Shown here piece by piece: positions 49,901 to 61,439 of a stretch of DNA of 64,000 nt. The number at the start of each line of letters is the position of its first letter. Position 1 is the first letter of the stretch. This DNA is from Plasmopara viticola. Taxonomy: Eukaryota; Oomycota; Peronosporomycetes; Peronosporales; Peronosporaceae. The position numbers and the translations under genes were made by a program. The notes below the pieces were generated by a model. That model did not search any database, was not told the DNA's origin, and saw only the letters and a list, made by a program, of their open reading frames with translations. The stretch is taken from assembly GCA_001695595.3 (NCBI GenBank), contig MBPM02000001.1, positions 496,001 to 560,000 on the forward strand, in the 5' to 3' direction.

Positions 49901-50078
49901 CGTATCCAGGCAATGCAAACGTTGGCTGCTGGATGCAGGTGCATCCTTTGCAGACAGTAAGCCTGATGCAATTTGCGAGGTTTTGCCTTTGCTATCGTAC
50001 AACGGCGAGGGCCTTGAGGCAGTGGCTCGCACAGAGTCTCCTATTCAGCTCCCCGTCGTGCTTGGACGAACTGAATAG
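46922..50078 (+). CDS. UAP1: Double-module UDP-N-acetylhexosamine pyrophosphorylase
   Basis: Four exons join in frame: 46922-46987, 47051-47104, 47176-48065 and 48131-50078 (985 residues, about twice the usual 480-520). The enzyme joins UTP and GlcNAc-1-phosphate into UDP-GlcNAc in the cytosol, the donor for N-glycans, GPI anchors and amino-sugar polymers. Module 1 covers about residues 1-490 and module 2 about 505-985. Each has its own N-terminal AGQ-H helix region, a nucleotide-binding GG-GTRLGFAGPKGMY loop (107 on, 612 on), QGTLPCF, DGNGG, SVDN and VEYSE motifs, and a GIKLE lysine (378, 881). Module 1 deviates: GGHGTRL instead of GGQGTRL, SDGNGG (221-226) instead of PDGNGG (724-729), and TSKMNH for TSEMNY. 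Intron 1 starts with GC (GCAAGT...TTTAG); introns are 63-71 bp. It is convergent with the SR-protein gene. The fused product could be bifunctional or have one regulatory half. Confidence 0.92.
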
Positions 50079-50545
50079 TGTCGAAGATGCAAAAACTGAA
50101 TTTCTTTCTCTTTTATCGCATTACCTACTTATGCTCTTACTATGACGTCGTTCCATCCACTTCTCCGTCCGCGTCAAGCTCCTTCCATATCGCAGCCGCC
50201 GCCGTCCGTCCCTCTGCCATTAGCCACTCAGCAACGCACCGCTTCCACGCTCGCATCCAGGCAAGCCATCCGCCAGTCGAACAAGGAAGAAAAATAAACG
50301 TTTACTATGCAAATACATGTAGTCTCGAAGGTGTGCAAATTCAGCACCAATAAACAAGAAAAATGGGAGGCATACAAGATACAAACTGAGAGAACATCGA
50401 CGATCGCAGCAGCAACCAGACTCACACACGCACATGCCTAGACACGCCCAGGCTGTTAAGTAGTGAGTGCTCGTTCCTCAGTCGGTCCATTTATGTTCCC
50501 ACCACCGTGTCATCTCTCCGTCCTTTCCTCATCCGTCGAGCCGCT
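50079..50545. other. Convergent 3' spacer
   Basis: About 470 bp separate the stop codons of the two convergent genes and must hold both 3' UTRs. AATAAAC occurs at 50293 on the plus strand. No gene is seen. Confidence 0.5.
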
Positions 50546-51358
50546 CTACTCATCTGTCTTCGTGCCATGTCCGTCCTTCCCCGGTTCCGCAACAGGTTCC
50601 ACGGGCTTGTCCTGCTTTTCATTAGCACTATCCTTCTCGAAATCGTCTTCCTTACCATCCTCTTTAGCACGGTCCCTGTCCGCCGACATGCTGCGCTTGG
50701 CCTTCTTCTCGCGATCCAAGTCGTCGCTGCAGCTACGGCTGCGTTTCTTACTGGAGCGACGAGCGCTGCGACTACGCGACCGACTACGCGATCTACTACG
50801 ACTGTTGCTGCGTCCACGAGTCATTGCCTCACGCACGCGCACGTATGAGTTCTCGCTACGGCCGCGAAACTCCGAGTCGTCCAGCTTCTCTACTGCGTAC
50901 CTCATGTCCCGCTTGTTGCTAAATTCAACGATGCCGCCACCTTTCCCGTCCACCTCAGTGAAGACAACGTCGCCTGCTTTGCGCATAAAGTCCTTGAGGT
51001 CTTGCCACGACACGCGCGGCGGCAAGTTCGATACCTCCACAGTAAAGTCGCCATTTCCGCGAACGTTGCGAGGGTAGCGGGTCGATCCACGGGCTGATTC
51101 ACGAGTTGATTCACGGCGTCCGCCATTAGCGAGTTCGACCCGCAGCCGCGCGCCATCGTATTCGTAGCCATCGCGGCCCCGAATGGCGTCCTCGGCATCT
51201 CGTACGTCGTCAAAATCTACAAAGGCAAAAGCGGGCGGACGGGACGGGAATTTGACGTCGATGTCACGGATACGGCCAAATTTGTAAAAGATATCTTCCA
51301 CCTCACGAGTGCGAACATCCATGGGCAGATTGCCAACGTACACGCGCGTGCCTGACAT
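50546..51358 (-). CDS. SRSF1-like splicing factor, two RRMs and RS tail
   Basis: Single exon, 270 residues. RRM1 (about 4-76) has RNP2 VYVGNL (6-11) and RNP1 with FAFVDF (44-49). RRM2 (about 105-177) carries SWQDLKD (117-123), the hallmark of the pseudo-RRM of SRSF1/ASF-type SR proteins. An Arg/Ser dipeptide run lies at about 183-211, followed by a highly charged Lys/Asp/Glu tail. SR proteins bind exonic enhancers and recruit the spliceosome in the nucleus; the RS run is the usual phosphorylation target of SR kinases. The tail beyond the RS run is longer than in animal SRSF1. The ATG is followed directly by RRM1, so the start is secure. It faces the pyrophosphorylase gene tail to tail. Confidence 0.93.
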   Translation of the reverse strand: MSGTRVYVGNLPMDVRTREVEDIFYKFGRIRDIDVKFPSRPPAFAFVDFDDVRDAEDAIRGRDGYEYDGARLRVELANGGRRESTRESARGSTRYPRNVRGNGDFTVEVSNLPPRVSWQDLKDFMRKAGDVVFTEVDGKGGGIVEFSNKRDMRYAVEKLDDSEFRGRSENSYVRVREAMTRGRSNSRSRSRSRSRSRSARRSSKKRSRSCSDDLDREKKAKRSMSADRDRAKEDGKEDDFEKDSANEKQDKPVEPVAEPGKDGHGTKTDE

Positions 51359-54333
51359 TGTTCGACTGAGGGCTGTACTTGAGGTTGACTAGAAGAATGT
51401 ATGAGTGGCTGACATCTGTCATGAAATCGAGCCTTTCCTCTAACATAGTATGATCTACAGAAGGTTTGGGTACATCGTAATGGAGAGAATGTAAGTAGAC
51501 ACCGAATGATTATTCCAGAATCGATAAGCATGACCAAATATGGTTGCCTATACAAATGTCCGAAATTACTGAAACGGACGCGCACAACAAGCGCTGGTTT
51601 GCAAGATGTCGTATATAAAACCCGAGAAAGTTACCTTTAGCGGTTGAGTAGCCCATGTGGCTTCTTATAAATCATAAGCAAATGGTTTCTAGCCGGTGGG
51701 TCGCAATATACAAAATTGTTTACCCAGTTCCCGAAATGTTTGTTAAGTCAAATTGATGGACTTTGCGCGTGGCGAGCTATGTTGTTGATGCCATGTGACT
51801 AAAAGCAGCAAGGAAAATAGATATGACTGGCTGTAGTAGATACTGTTACAACCAAAACGTCGCAATACCGTGCAACGCATGACACTGCGTGGAAAAGGAC
51901 TTTGTGTATCATCCGAGTCAAGTCGTCGCTTCAAATATTGATGGAACATCAAAACGTGATCGGGCACTCCGTTTATCTGATTGGCCTTGAGGACTTGCTA
52001 AGTACGATGACTCAGAAATATGGAATGGGTCGTTATAGCACATCTATCAAGGCGGTGTTATTGAATCGATCCGCCCTAATTGATTAATAATTATAGGGTC
52101 GAACGGATCAATAATTCGATCTTATCTGAGGGAGCAGGATCGATATTTGGAAATAATGAGCGCAATCGCACGGCAAAATTGATCAGCTATGAAGATCTGA
52201 TCGACTAGGCAGCTACATTTTACGCACCAGATTGTCCTAGACCTACCAGAAAATGAAAGGATCTGATGAATAGGTCGGGTGATCGGATCGAGCATCGGAC
52301 AAATGGCGATAACCATCGCATCTGCCTATTTGTAAAGAACCTGATCGCCCCCACGTCACGAAAGTCTCCACGCCAATTAGTGTATGAGCAGTAAATCCCT
52401 GCTTTACCTCAATACATTTACTCTCAAGTTTATATGCTTTGTGCAACCGATCGAGCCTACCGCACAACAAGAGGATGTGGTATTTTGACGCAGCTAGAGC
52501 ACCCTTGCTAAGCTGCACGGTGTTTCACCGCGGAGGTCGACAATTATTACGACAACAGAGTATAGCTCATTTAAAAAACATTGAAGGTCCGAAGCTGCTC
52601 AAAAAAACCGCAAATTGGTCGCCAAAGCTGACTTTGAGGGCGGATAAAGTCGGATGCGTAAGCAAATGCTGAAGCGTCTTTTCCTGGCTATCATCGACCG
52701 TTGAGGTGAATTGTACTTCCACGTGAATTGCATTGCTGAGCAAAAGCGTTAAAATAGGCACCGTAAGTTTTGTATCTTTGGGTGCATGTATCCAGCTTTT
52801 CAAGACTAATGAGCCTGCTTTCCGTCTTCAATATGACTGTCTAAAGACGGCAGCGATCTGGGAAATATAAAAGAGACGCATCTTAAGTAATTCACATTAC
52901 CTTAGTTGTGAGTTAAGGTTTGGTAGCGGTGCCCCTTACCACGATAGAGATTAGAATATTTTACGCCTAGCTAAAGAAAATGAAGAATACAAGCAATATC
53001 TAAAATGCTACTATACTGAGCACTCACGCTCTGGCCATTTTTCCAAACTTATAATAAGATTTGTAGTTGAAAATGGTACTGATTGGCTTACACTGACCGC
53101 GTCGAGTAATATGCGTTGACAGGAATTTGTGAAATGCTTATAGCACACGAGTAATCGTCGTATGCTTTCAGAACATATTTTTCATACGTGCTCAAAAAAG
53201 GATTCTTTAATAGCATGTTACTTCCATAAAACTATCTCTAAGGAGCTTCGTACCGCGCAGAGCAATGAAATATATTTCTTGGCTCAAAAGCCTGCATCGT
53301 CCACCCGAGAGATCTCCTTTTCTCGTTTAATAGATTGTCTGAAAAGAGAAGACACCTCATAAGACAGTGACTTGCGTCTGTAAGCGACCTGCACGATTAA
53401 TCGCCGATAGCGTTAGTTAATTCAGTCACAGGGGTCAGATTTGGAATCTTTTTTTAAGTTTTCAAACCCTCAGCTTTAATCTTAGCTACGACGTCAGCTA
53501 GAGCATTTCAGGCGAATACTTTCCCCTTTAAGCCATACTTTTAATTTGCTATCTTAACGGAGGAGAATCTTTTGGACCTAGTAATGATTGCTTACTTTGC
53601 GGTAAGGGTCACCGCTACCAGGGTTAAATATTGGCTGATTAATCCATATTTCAAAATAGTGTCTCTAATATCAGGCTTTTTCGTCGCCTTGGTGCAGACA
53701 AGCGCTTTGCTGGAGCCGTCCCATGATATTTGTCTCCCTTGTGAAACCCTTTTTGGAAGAGCTGAGTTAACTTTGGACTACCAGATGAAGAAAGCCAGCT
53801 CTTACGCGTATCTCAGGATGGTGAAAAGTCAGTATGTTTTCTTACTCTCTAGCGTTAGCGGTATTTTGGTGGACAATTTATTTAGATCTCGCTGAGCACG
53901 GCGCGCGAGCATTCATCTTATATTTTGCTTAGTCGTCGCTCAACGACTAGGTCAATCTTTTGAATGGAAGTCGATAGATCTTGGGGACTTTTCTATACCA
54001 AAAAAATTAGTGGGGAAGTATTGCGTAAAAGAGGCTTTACATTTCTCGTTGAAGCGGAGATAGTAAATTTCGATGCCCGTCAGGCACCTCGCTACCAGGT
54101 TGTCGTCAATAATCGAGCATCAGTGTTCTGATATAAAACAAATTAGCTCTTAGATCCGTAAATTAGCGTGGATTTTTCATTTTAAGCAAAGTTGAGCAGT
54201 CATTCACCAAAAAGGTTGTGTATATTCCTACGAGATTGAAGAAGTGAGATATTCGATAAGTTTACTTTGCGTTCATTGTTATTGCTGGAAGCCAGCTAAA
54301 AATCATTCAGGTCAGGCAAAAAGACTGTGGGTG
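51359..54333. other. Gene-free stretch left of copia element
   Basis: The first few hundred bases hold the SR-gene promoter. A minus-strand frame at 52567-52803 (ILTLLLSNAIHVEVQFTSTV and a serine-rich end) reads like an old protein piece, and a hydrophobic 107-residue plus frame lies at 53572-53895. Neither shows a motif. GATC-rich short repeats occur near 52050-52330. Confidence 0.35.
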
Positions 54334-54480
54334 TGTTAATTATACACCGCTGAATGCATGTTGAACAGGCGGATGGCGTCATAGTATTTACAAATACGTC
54401 ACAGTGAGTAATTACATATAGTAGACGTTCATTGGTCTAGATAAATATGTTCCCTTCGGTTTTTTACTTTCTACTTAACA
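54334..54480 (+). repeat. 5' LTR of copia element
   Basis: 147 bp, TGTTAATTATACACC...CTACTTAACA. Contains AGATAAATATGTTCCC, possibly part of the promoter. Confidence 0.9.
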
Positions 54481-54533
54481 CGTTACCGGCCGCAACAAGC
54501 CTTCCTTCTCAAGCAACGTTCTCGCCCATTATG

Positions 54534-55606
54534 AACAAGCGCACCGAAGTTCTCCTAGGAAGTGGTAACTATTCCCTTGGGAGTTCAACATAAGGATGAC
54601 CCTGGTGCGAAAGGGTCTCCTGGGACCATCATGGCCGTCAAGGAAGAGAAGGACGTCACGGAGACGTGGCTTGTTAATGATGCCAAGGCGCTAGGCATCA
54701 TTACTTAAGGCGTTGAGATCCAGCACCAGACCAAGATTCGGTCGGCTACGCGTGCTATGGAGGCGTGGGGAACCCTCCGCGATTTCTACAATCGCTCGAC
54801 TCTTCACAATCGTGTTGTGATGACTCGTCGACTACAAGAGTTCAAGATGAAAGTGGAATATGCATGGCAGAGCATCTGGACTCTTTTGACGAGCTAGTAG
54901 TGGGACTACAGAATACGGGAGAGCAAATTGATGGGTCACGCTAGCTGGTGGTACTTCTCAGTAGTCTACCTTCGGAGCACGACTTGATTCGTCGATTGTG
55001 GAAAATGCAAGGGACATTTCGTTGATAGAAGTCAAGGAGAAGCTGCTCAAAGTGTCAGGGAAGCTGCAGAGGAAAGAAGCTACAGAGAAAGCGTTTCGCG
55101 TAAATGGAAATACTAGAAGATTCAAAGGTGGACGGGACAATGGACGAAAGGGTGGTCCTCCACGCAATAACGGCGGATTGAACGGCAAGTGCTTCAACTG
55201 TGACCAGTTTGGACACATGAAGCGGAAGTGCTCGGCCGGTCAAAGATTCAACAGCGACGACACGGTGTTTGCTGTTGGTAAAAGGAAGTCATCAGGATGG
55301 CTGATCGACAGTAAAGCAACTTCCCACATGACCTCACACAGGAAGGACTTGTTTAATTACAAGGGCCTAGAGGCTAGCATCGAAGTTACGATTGCAGACG
55401 GGAAGAAGTTGCTTGTCAAAGGAACCGGCACGGTGAAATTGATTGGTTTTAACGGAATGGACATTCGCATGGATAAAGTTATACACATTCCCGGACTCGA
55501 CAGAAGGTTGCTGTCAGTTGGCAAGCTGGCAGAGCGTGTAATTTTTGAGTTCGTCATGTGTCATTTGAAACAAGAAGCAAGCTATTGCGTCGGGCACAAA
55601 AGTTAA
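54534..55606 (+). pseudogene. Copia gag and protease region
   Basis: Gag-like text starts near 54532 (MNKRTEVLLGSGNY) and runs through several frames (AVKEEKDVTETWLVNDAKAL, FDELVVGLQNTGEQIDGSR, SLPSEHDLIRR). From 54998 a continuous frame holds NARDISLIEVKEKLL, a basic linker, and the nucleic-acid-binding zinc knuckle CFNCDQFGHMKRKC (C-x2-C-x4-H-x4-C). The protease region follows with WLIDSKATSHM, where the catalytic DSG has become DSK, which should kill it. The frame ends at 55606. Confidence 0.8.
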
Positions 55607-55683
55607 AAAGTCGTATATTCTTGACTGTGAGCGAGAAGAAGCATGTCTTGTTGAATATTCCGGGGCTGACAATCAGTGGGAGC

Positions 55684-56440
55684 TTTGGCATGCACGCATG
55701 GGGCACCCCAGCAAGGATGCGCTGATCAGGACACAGCGATTAACTAATGGTATCCCAATTATCAAGCAAAGTGTGGAAATATTGTGTGCCGGGTGTTTGA
55801 AGGGCAAGGAGACGGTCACGGTGTTACCGTCTCGTTCAATGATAAAAACGACACGTGTGTTGGAGCGTGTTCACACAGATGTCATGGGGCCAATGAGAAC
55901 TATCTCGACGGGTGGTGCCAAATACATTCTCACGTATGTGGATGACTTTTCACGATATGTTGCAATTTTCCTGATGAAGAGCAAGGGTGAAGTGGCTGGC
56001 AAGTTCAAGGAGTTTCTGACGTTATACGAAACCAGTGGGGTGCACGACTAAGATGTTTGCGATCCGACAACGGAACCGAGTTCGTATCAAGAATATGGCT
56101 GGAATTTGTCAAGAGAACGGCATTGTACACCAGCGCTCCTACCCATACAGCCCGCAGCATGTTACACTACAAGAGCGTTTCGACGGAATGGTGGGCGGAA
56201 GCGGTAAATACAGCAATTCATGTAATTAATCGCTCCAGCAATACGGTCCATCCTGACATCACGCCGTATGAGCTAGTTTCCAAGATGAAGCCTCGAATGG
56301 ATCACCTGCGCGTAATTGGTTCGCAAGGCTACGCTCATATTGACGATGTGAAACGGACCAAACTGGAACCCAAGAGCTTCAAGTGTATGTTTTTTTGGCT
56401 ATGCAGAGAATGTCAAGGGCTATCGCGTGTTTGACTTGGA
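55684..56440 (+). pseudogene. Copia integrase region
   Basis: Reads WHARMGHPSKDAL with the C-AGC pair of the HHCC zinc site, then the catalytic core HTDVMGPM and YVDDFSRY, and after a frameshift at about 56050 SDNGTEFVSRIWLEF. The segment usually containing the catalytic Glu is shortened (SAPTHTARSMLHYKSV). The tail WWAEAVNTAIHVINRSSN and HIDDVKRTKLEPKSFKCMF is intact. Confidence 0.8.
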
Positions 56441-56640
56441 GAATGCCAAGATAAAAGTGACCCGCTCTGTAAAGTTGGATGAACGTGAGGTGGGCGGCAT
56501 CTATGACACGCAAGAACTTAAGCCGGAAACAATTGTTCAAGTAATTAAGGATGGTGATGAAGTCAATGTTCAGCATCAAGAGGATCGATAGTCAGTTTCG
56601 GACGATCCCACGGGAGCTGTCGAAGAGACAGTCGAGGATG

Positions 56641-57660
56641 TTGATATGGATGATGAGAATCGAACGCCAAGCGCCGTTGTACAGCGGCTAATGCCTTCTG
56701 AGAGCCTTGTACGAAACAGGCTTGAGCTAATGAAGTATCATCAACCTTGCCAAGTGCAACAAGAAGATCGTTTGGTGTTTCGGCCTGAAGTAGAGCGAAC
56801 ACGAATAAGACGTGAGCCAGTGCTAATGCTAAGAAACGGCTCCGATGGTGGAGAGTCAACAGAAGGCAGTGAGAGCCCACCGACTCCAAAGCGTGCTAGG
56901 ATTGACGAAGATGGACTAATTGCGGAAGCCTTCCTTGCCTACGCCGTCAATATTGACGATGATATGGACTCACCGACTACTTATACTCAAGCAATGGCAA
57001 GCGACGATGCAATTAAATGGCGTGAAGCAATAGATGCTGAGCTTCGCTCTCACGAAGAGAATAAAACGTGGACATTGCAGCCACAAGGGAAGATTGGACG
57101 CACAATTGGATTACGATGGGTACTTGCCGAGAAGCGTGATCAGAATGGCGCTATCGTGCGATACAAGGCACGACTGGTAAGGTTTCAAGCAGGAGTATGG
57201 CGTTGACTTTTTCGAGACATATTCCCCGGTTGCCAACATGAACTCAATCCGAATAATACTCGCGGTATGTGCTAAATGTGGCTATCAAATGGAACAGCTG
57301 GACGTCGACACGGCCTTTCTCAATAGCGTGTTGACGGATAACGTTTTTATAGAAGTTCCGCTTGGTCTCGACAATGCTCAAGGTACATATGTCAACAAAA
57401 CAAGGCTATTTACGGACTGAAGCAAGCAGCGAGTGCGTGGAACAAGACAATACATCGTGTCTTCGTCAGGAATGGCTTTAAGAGTTGCGGAGCAAATCAA
57501 TGTGTTTATGTCAAGAGCACCAAAGAAGGTTTTGCTTTCGTTGGACTAAATTTAGACGGCATGATTATCGCGGCAAGAAGCAACAAGGAATTATATCAAG
57601 TAAAGAGAGTACTCAAGAATGATTTCAAGATGAAGAAGCTTGGTCAGTTTATGTATGGAA
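56641..57660 (+). pseudogene. Copia reverse transcriptase region
   Basis: An acidic linker, then PTTYTQAMASDDAIKWREAI, TWTLQPQGKIGRTIGLRWV and NGAIVRYKARLV. A frameshift at about 57180 is followed by EQLDVDTAFLNSVL and VFIEVPLG. The rest is fragmented (KQAASAWNKT, 'SCGANQCVYVKSTKEGFAFVG', about 57420-57550). No intact active-site DD box was found. Confidence 0.8.
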
Positions 57661-57856
57661 TTTGATCACGACAGGTCAGCTGGAATTCTGATGATCAAAA
57701 AGACTCGCTACATCGATGACTTGGTCAAGTGATTCGGGCAACAAGATGCCAAGAGTGCTGAAAACCCATGCGTATCAGAATTGAAGCTGTCGTCAAAGCA
57801 GTCACCAACAACGGAAGAGGGATTGTTGACAATGCGGTAAAAGCCCTATCGCTTTT

Positions 57857-58534
57857 TTGATTGGATGCTTGCTGTACATAACGACATGTACTCGGCCGGA
57901 TATTGCTTACGTGGCGACACAGCTATCACGTTTCCTGAAAATTTCGGGACTACACCATTGGAGCGCAGCAATTCGAATAGTACGGTCTCTGAAGACGACG
58001 CGTCAAATCGGCATCGTCTACCGAGGAAGTGGAAGCGTTGCGGTCAAAGCATACTCGGATGCAGATTGGGGCAGCAACACGGGTGACAGACGCTCGGTCT
58101 CGGAAATTATGGTCATGATAGCAAGCGCACCAGTGGTGTTTAAGTCGAAGTACCAGCGGACAGTTGCGCTGAGCTCAGCGGAAGCTGAGTATATGGCTCT
58201 CAGTTTATGCACACAAGAAGTTCTTCAGACGCGGGCAATGCTACAGGACATGGGTCACGAGCAAGTTGAAAGCACACAGGCTTGGGAAGACAACCAAGGT
58301 GCTATTGCGTTGGACAATAACGCCGGATACCATGCTAGGACACAGAATGTGGACTTCAAGCACCACTTCATTCGTGAGAACGTGCAAGAAGGACTGTTGA
58401 AGATTGAATATATCGACACGAAGAGTCAGCTTGGAGATATGCCGACGGAGGCAGTTGGAACCAAGATGCTGAAGTATTTGCGCGTAGCCTCCGAAATCAA
58501 GACCAAGTCACCAACAAAGGACACCCAGCATTAG
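57857..58534 (+). pseudogene. Copia RNase H region
   Basis: The frame contains the RNase H landmarks KAYSDADWGSNTGDRRSVS, VALSSAEAEYMALS and WEDNQGAIAL, then HARTQNVDFKHHFIRE and DMPTEAV before the stop at 58534. This is the best preserved part of the element. Confidence 0.85.
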
Positions 58535-58547
58535 CGGTGAGTGAGAG

Positions 58548-58694
58548 TGTTAAATTTACACCGCTGAATGCATGTTGAACAGGCGGATGGCGTCACAGTA
58601 TTTACAAGTACGTCACAGTTAGTAATTACATATGGTAGCCGTTCATTGGTCTAGATAAATATGTTCCCTTCGATTTTTTACTTTCTACTTAACA
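58548..58694 (+). repeat. 3' LTR of copia element
   Basis: 147 bp, TGTTAAATTTACACC...CTACTTAACA; about 94-95% identical to the 5' LTR by eye. Confidence 0.9.
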
Positions 58695-58699
58695 GAGTG

Positions 58700-59871
58700 A
58701 CTTAGTAAAATCCGAGTGTATGTGAGGTATGTGATGACTTTTGTTTTGCGTATAAACAAGGTATTTTCGACTATGGTGCCCACGTAAAGTTTCAACTGCG
58801 CCTGATACCCTCGTGCTTTCAAAACCACAAAGATTTGATAATCCATTATGTTAATCTGGATAAAATATTGTCAAAACGTCCATACATCTGCGGAGTCTGT
58901 GTGAGAAAAAAAGAAGGTCCTATGCAGACCCACAGACCGTGAGTCATACCAGCTGCTCGTGCGGCTTAAATTATTGATTAAACCACACGACAAAAGGGAA
59001 GTTGGACTCCAAAGTATAAAAATCTAGCTTTTTAAGATAATGAACTGTGAGATATTCACTTTTTGAAAACATGACCATTACCTTTCTAGATGAGATTTTG
59101 CCACAGTATTTATCAAGCTGTCGAATGGATTGCAAAACATTTTTTTGAAAGAGCAGTTTTCCACGCTCGTGTATGATGTGCTAGGCTAATTTTGGGGTCA
59201 AACGTCTATGTTTAGCTTAACTTAGAGATAACCGAAAATTTTGATTGTGATATTGTGTACAAACACGGTGTATTTCCCGGCGCATAGGTACATCTAAATG
59301 CACTCAGTGTTAATTGAACCGTCAGGATCGAACGTTGCCCAGTCCATGACTTGATCACAAAATTTGCACTGGTGCATTTGCTAATAGCTCTTTGTGAGGC
59401 AAGTCAAACCAGGTCAGCAAAATTTGGCTTAATAGTAGCCAGTTCTAATACTGTGAACGACTAGCACAGTATGGATTGCTTCTGCTCAAAAATTGCTGTC
59501 AATCAAGCAAGTTCACCTTGTATTTTTGCAGGTCACACACGATAATACCAGTTGATGTGGAAATACTTTGAGAGCATTTCTCAAGAATTACCAAAGTTTT
59601 CGAATAAACCTTTCTTTGCTGAATGTGAGTAGTGAACTTGCTGAAGATTAACGCGGCTAGAAGGTAAATTTGTATGAGGCGCTTAGTAACTTTCCGCAAA
59701 GTATGGGGACAATTAGTTATATAAATCACAACCTTGGAAGCGCAAGCGCTAGCTTTGAAAAGCTTGCCACACAAACTTGCAGATTTATTACCGTAAAGCA
59801 GCAAAAGTTTATTTTGATATGCAGCGTGCAAGACATTTCATAGCAAATGTATATTTTATGATAAATCACGC
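58700..59871. other. Intergenic, nothing recognised
   Basis: About 1.2 kb between the copia element and the SINE-like insertion. A 110-residue minus frame at 59499-59831 has no motif. Confidence 0.35.
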
Positions 59872-60228
59872 ACAAGTCCAAACTTCTTTTCGGAAAAGGT
59901 TGGGGTGACGCCCTCCTTCCAAGCGCGGGGGCTAAATGCCCGCGCGCTTCGGGCAGGTGCTCTCGGGCATCTGCAGGTCTCTAACGAGTCTCACCCTCGA
60001 CGCGACGGTCTCCAGCACCAGGGCGCCACCTGGGCTCTTACCAAGTCAGAACTACACAAAATAATGGAAGACCCTCACGGCCTCGGTGCTGGCAGCACTG
60101 CCCGCCGAACGAGACCCGACGTATGCGGACACCACTCTATGCCGTGGACTAGACATAGAGCCTAGCACGTGCATAACTTGGCAACGCGATAACGTAATAC
60201 AATACAATACAATACAAGTCCAAACTTC
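59872..60228 (+). mobile_element. SINE-like retroposon with 15-bp target duplication
   Basis: The body is 59887-60213. Direct repeats ACAAGTCCAAACTTC flank it at 59872-59886 and 60214-60228, a perfect 15-bp target duplication. The body begins TTTTCGGAAAAGG, continues GC-rich and ends in AATACAATACAATACAAT pentamers instead of poly-A. Size, variable-length flanking duplication and a simple-repeat tail are the signs of LINE-mobilised SINEs. I did not find a clear pol III A/B box, so the head's origin is open. Other copies: 6712-6926 and 46508-46830. Confidence 0.85.
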
Positions 60229-61439
60229 AATCAAGTTTTTACATCGCCGTACCAAGCGTCTCAATTTTGAGCAGTGAACGGCTTCAAATATTAAATGGGT
60301 AGCCTAATATTGACCCTGACCTTTGCACGCGGTGCTCATTTTCGATTTATTTTAGCCGGGATGGCCTGCTTGATAGCTTCCGTTAGATTTAAACAACCGC
60401 AGCATTGTCATAAGTGCATCACATTTTGCTAAGTGTGTGCATATCACTACAGGAGCACCACTGCTTTAGCCTGAGGGTACTATAGGTGTAGAAAGCTGTA
60501 GCGGCCTTGCAAAGTTTTTTCGCTCAGGTCACTCATCACAAATAAAAGAAAGAAGCGAGCTATAGCAAGAAAATACATCACAACACCATATTTAGGGCTG
60601 ACGCCGGAATGTGACTCAAGTAACGCGGTGTTTCGAACATTAACAAGAAGGCTTTCTCTAGTGCTGGGAAGCAAATATTGCTTGTACATAATTGCTAGAT
60701 CTTCTATGTTTTAATAGATGTATAACAACGCAATCACCTTGGATACTAAGACTAACTGTATGAGGCAGTAAACCGTACTGTTTTAAATTAAAAGCAAATA
60801 GTTGAAGTCAAGCTTTCGAAATGTTACAGACAGCCACATTTTTGTAACAAGAGCCAAACTCCTAAAGGAGCTCTGACAAAACAGGGGCTCAAACGCTGTT
60901 TATCTAGTTTGTATACTGTGGAGTTTGATGCCCTGTCGAAATCACGAATATTAATTTAGTACACACCGGTTGTAAGTATAGCTCAATTAACAAATTAGTT
61001 TTCAAAGTGCAATCAATTGCGCGCGTCAAACTTTTCAAATTTCGAGAATATTGGACAATAGTCTCTCATATTTATACGCATGCCTCTTCGATGCACGGTT
61101 CTGTGTGGCCCTTTCACACACGGTAGCACTTGTAAACAATTCTACACCCCCGCACGTGGACTTGCTATATGGACCCTTATTAAGATTCTGGGATAGATAA
61201 TATTTTCGTCCTGCATCTGTATAACAAGCAGTTTGCACCGATTAGGCGACTTGCTGGCAACTAAAGACTTGTGGTGGCGGCTGCATGTAAGATACTATAT
61301 GTTATTAAAAACGACTATGAGGCAGCGCGACTTCCCTTAGTCCTGAAAATTGCGCCGAATGTGGGGCGTGAGTCGGTGAAGTTTGTTATGCAAAGAAGAG
61401 GCAACAGCTTCTATTTGAGTTAAGGTGGTTGAGATAGCC
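60229..61439. other. Intergenic, nothing recognised
   Basis: AT-rich with short frames only; no motif or repeat was noticed. Confidence 0.35.

Larger units (their letters stand above)
54334..58694 (+). mobile_element. Ty1/copia LTR retrotransposon, nearly full length, broken
   Basis: The element is 4.36 kb, with two 147-bp LTRs that begin TGTTAA and end TTAACA. Flanks GGGTG (54329-54333) and GAGTG (58695-58699) form a 5-bp target duplication with one mismatch. The inner order is gag, protease, integrase, RT, RNase H, the Ty1/copia order. A purine-rich GGTGAGTGAGAG precedes the 3' LTR as the polypurine tract. Frameshifts and stops (for example in gag near 54890, after the protease at 55606, at 56050 in integrase, and at 57200 and 57420 in RT) make it non-autonomous now. 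The LTRs differ at about 8 of 147 positions, so the insertion is not recent. Confidence 0.92.

Noticed and set aside
49310..50032. 240-codon minus-strand frame opposite the pyrophosphorylase
   Set aside because: Ser/Thr-rich mirror of the real gene's codon usage, no motif; the plus-strand frame has clear enzyme domains.
50463..51077. 204-codon plus-strand frame opposite the SR protein
   Set aside because: It is the antisense of the RS region and RRM2 (Leu/Ser/Arg runs); no motif of its own.
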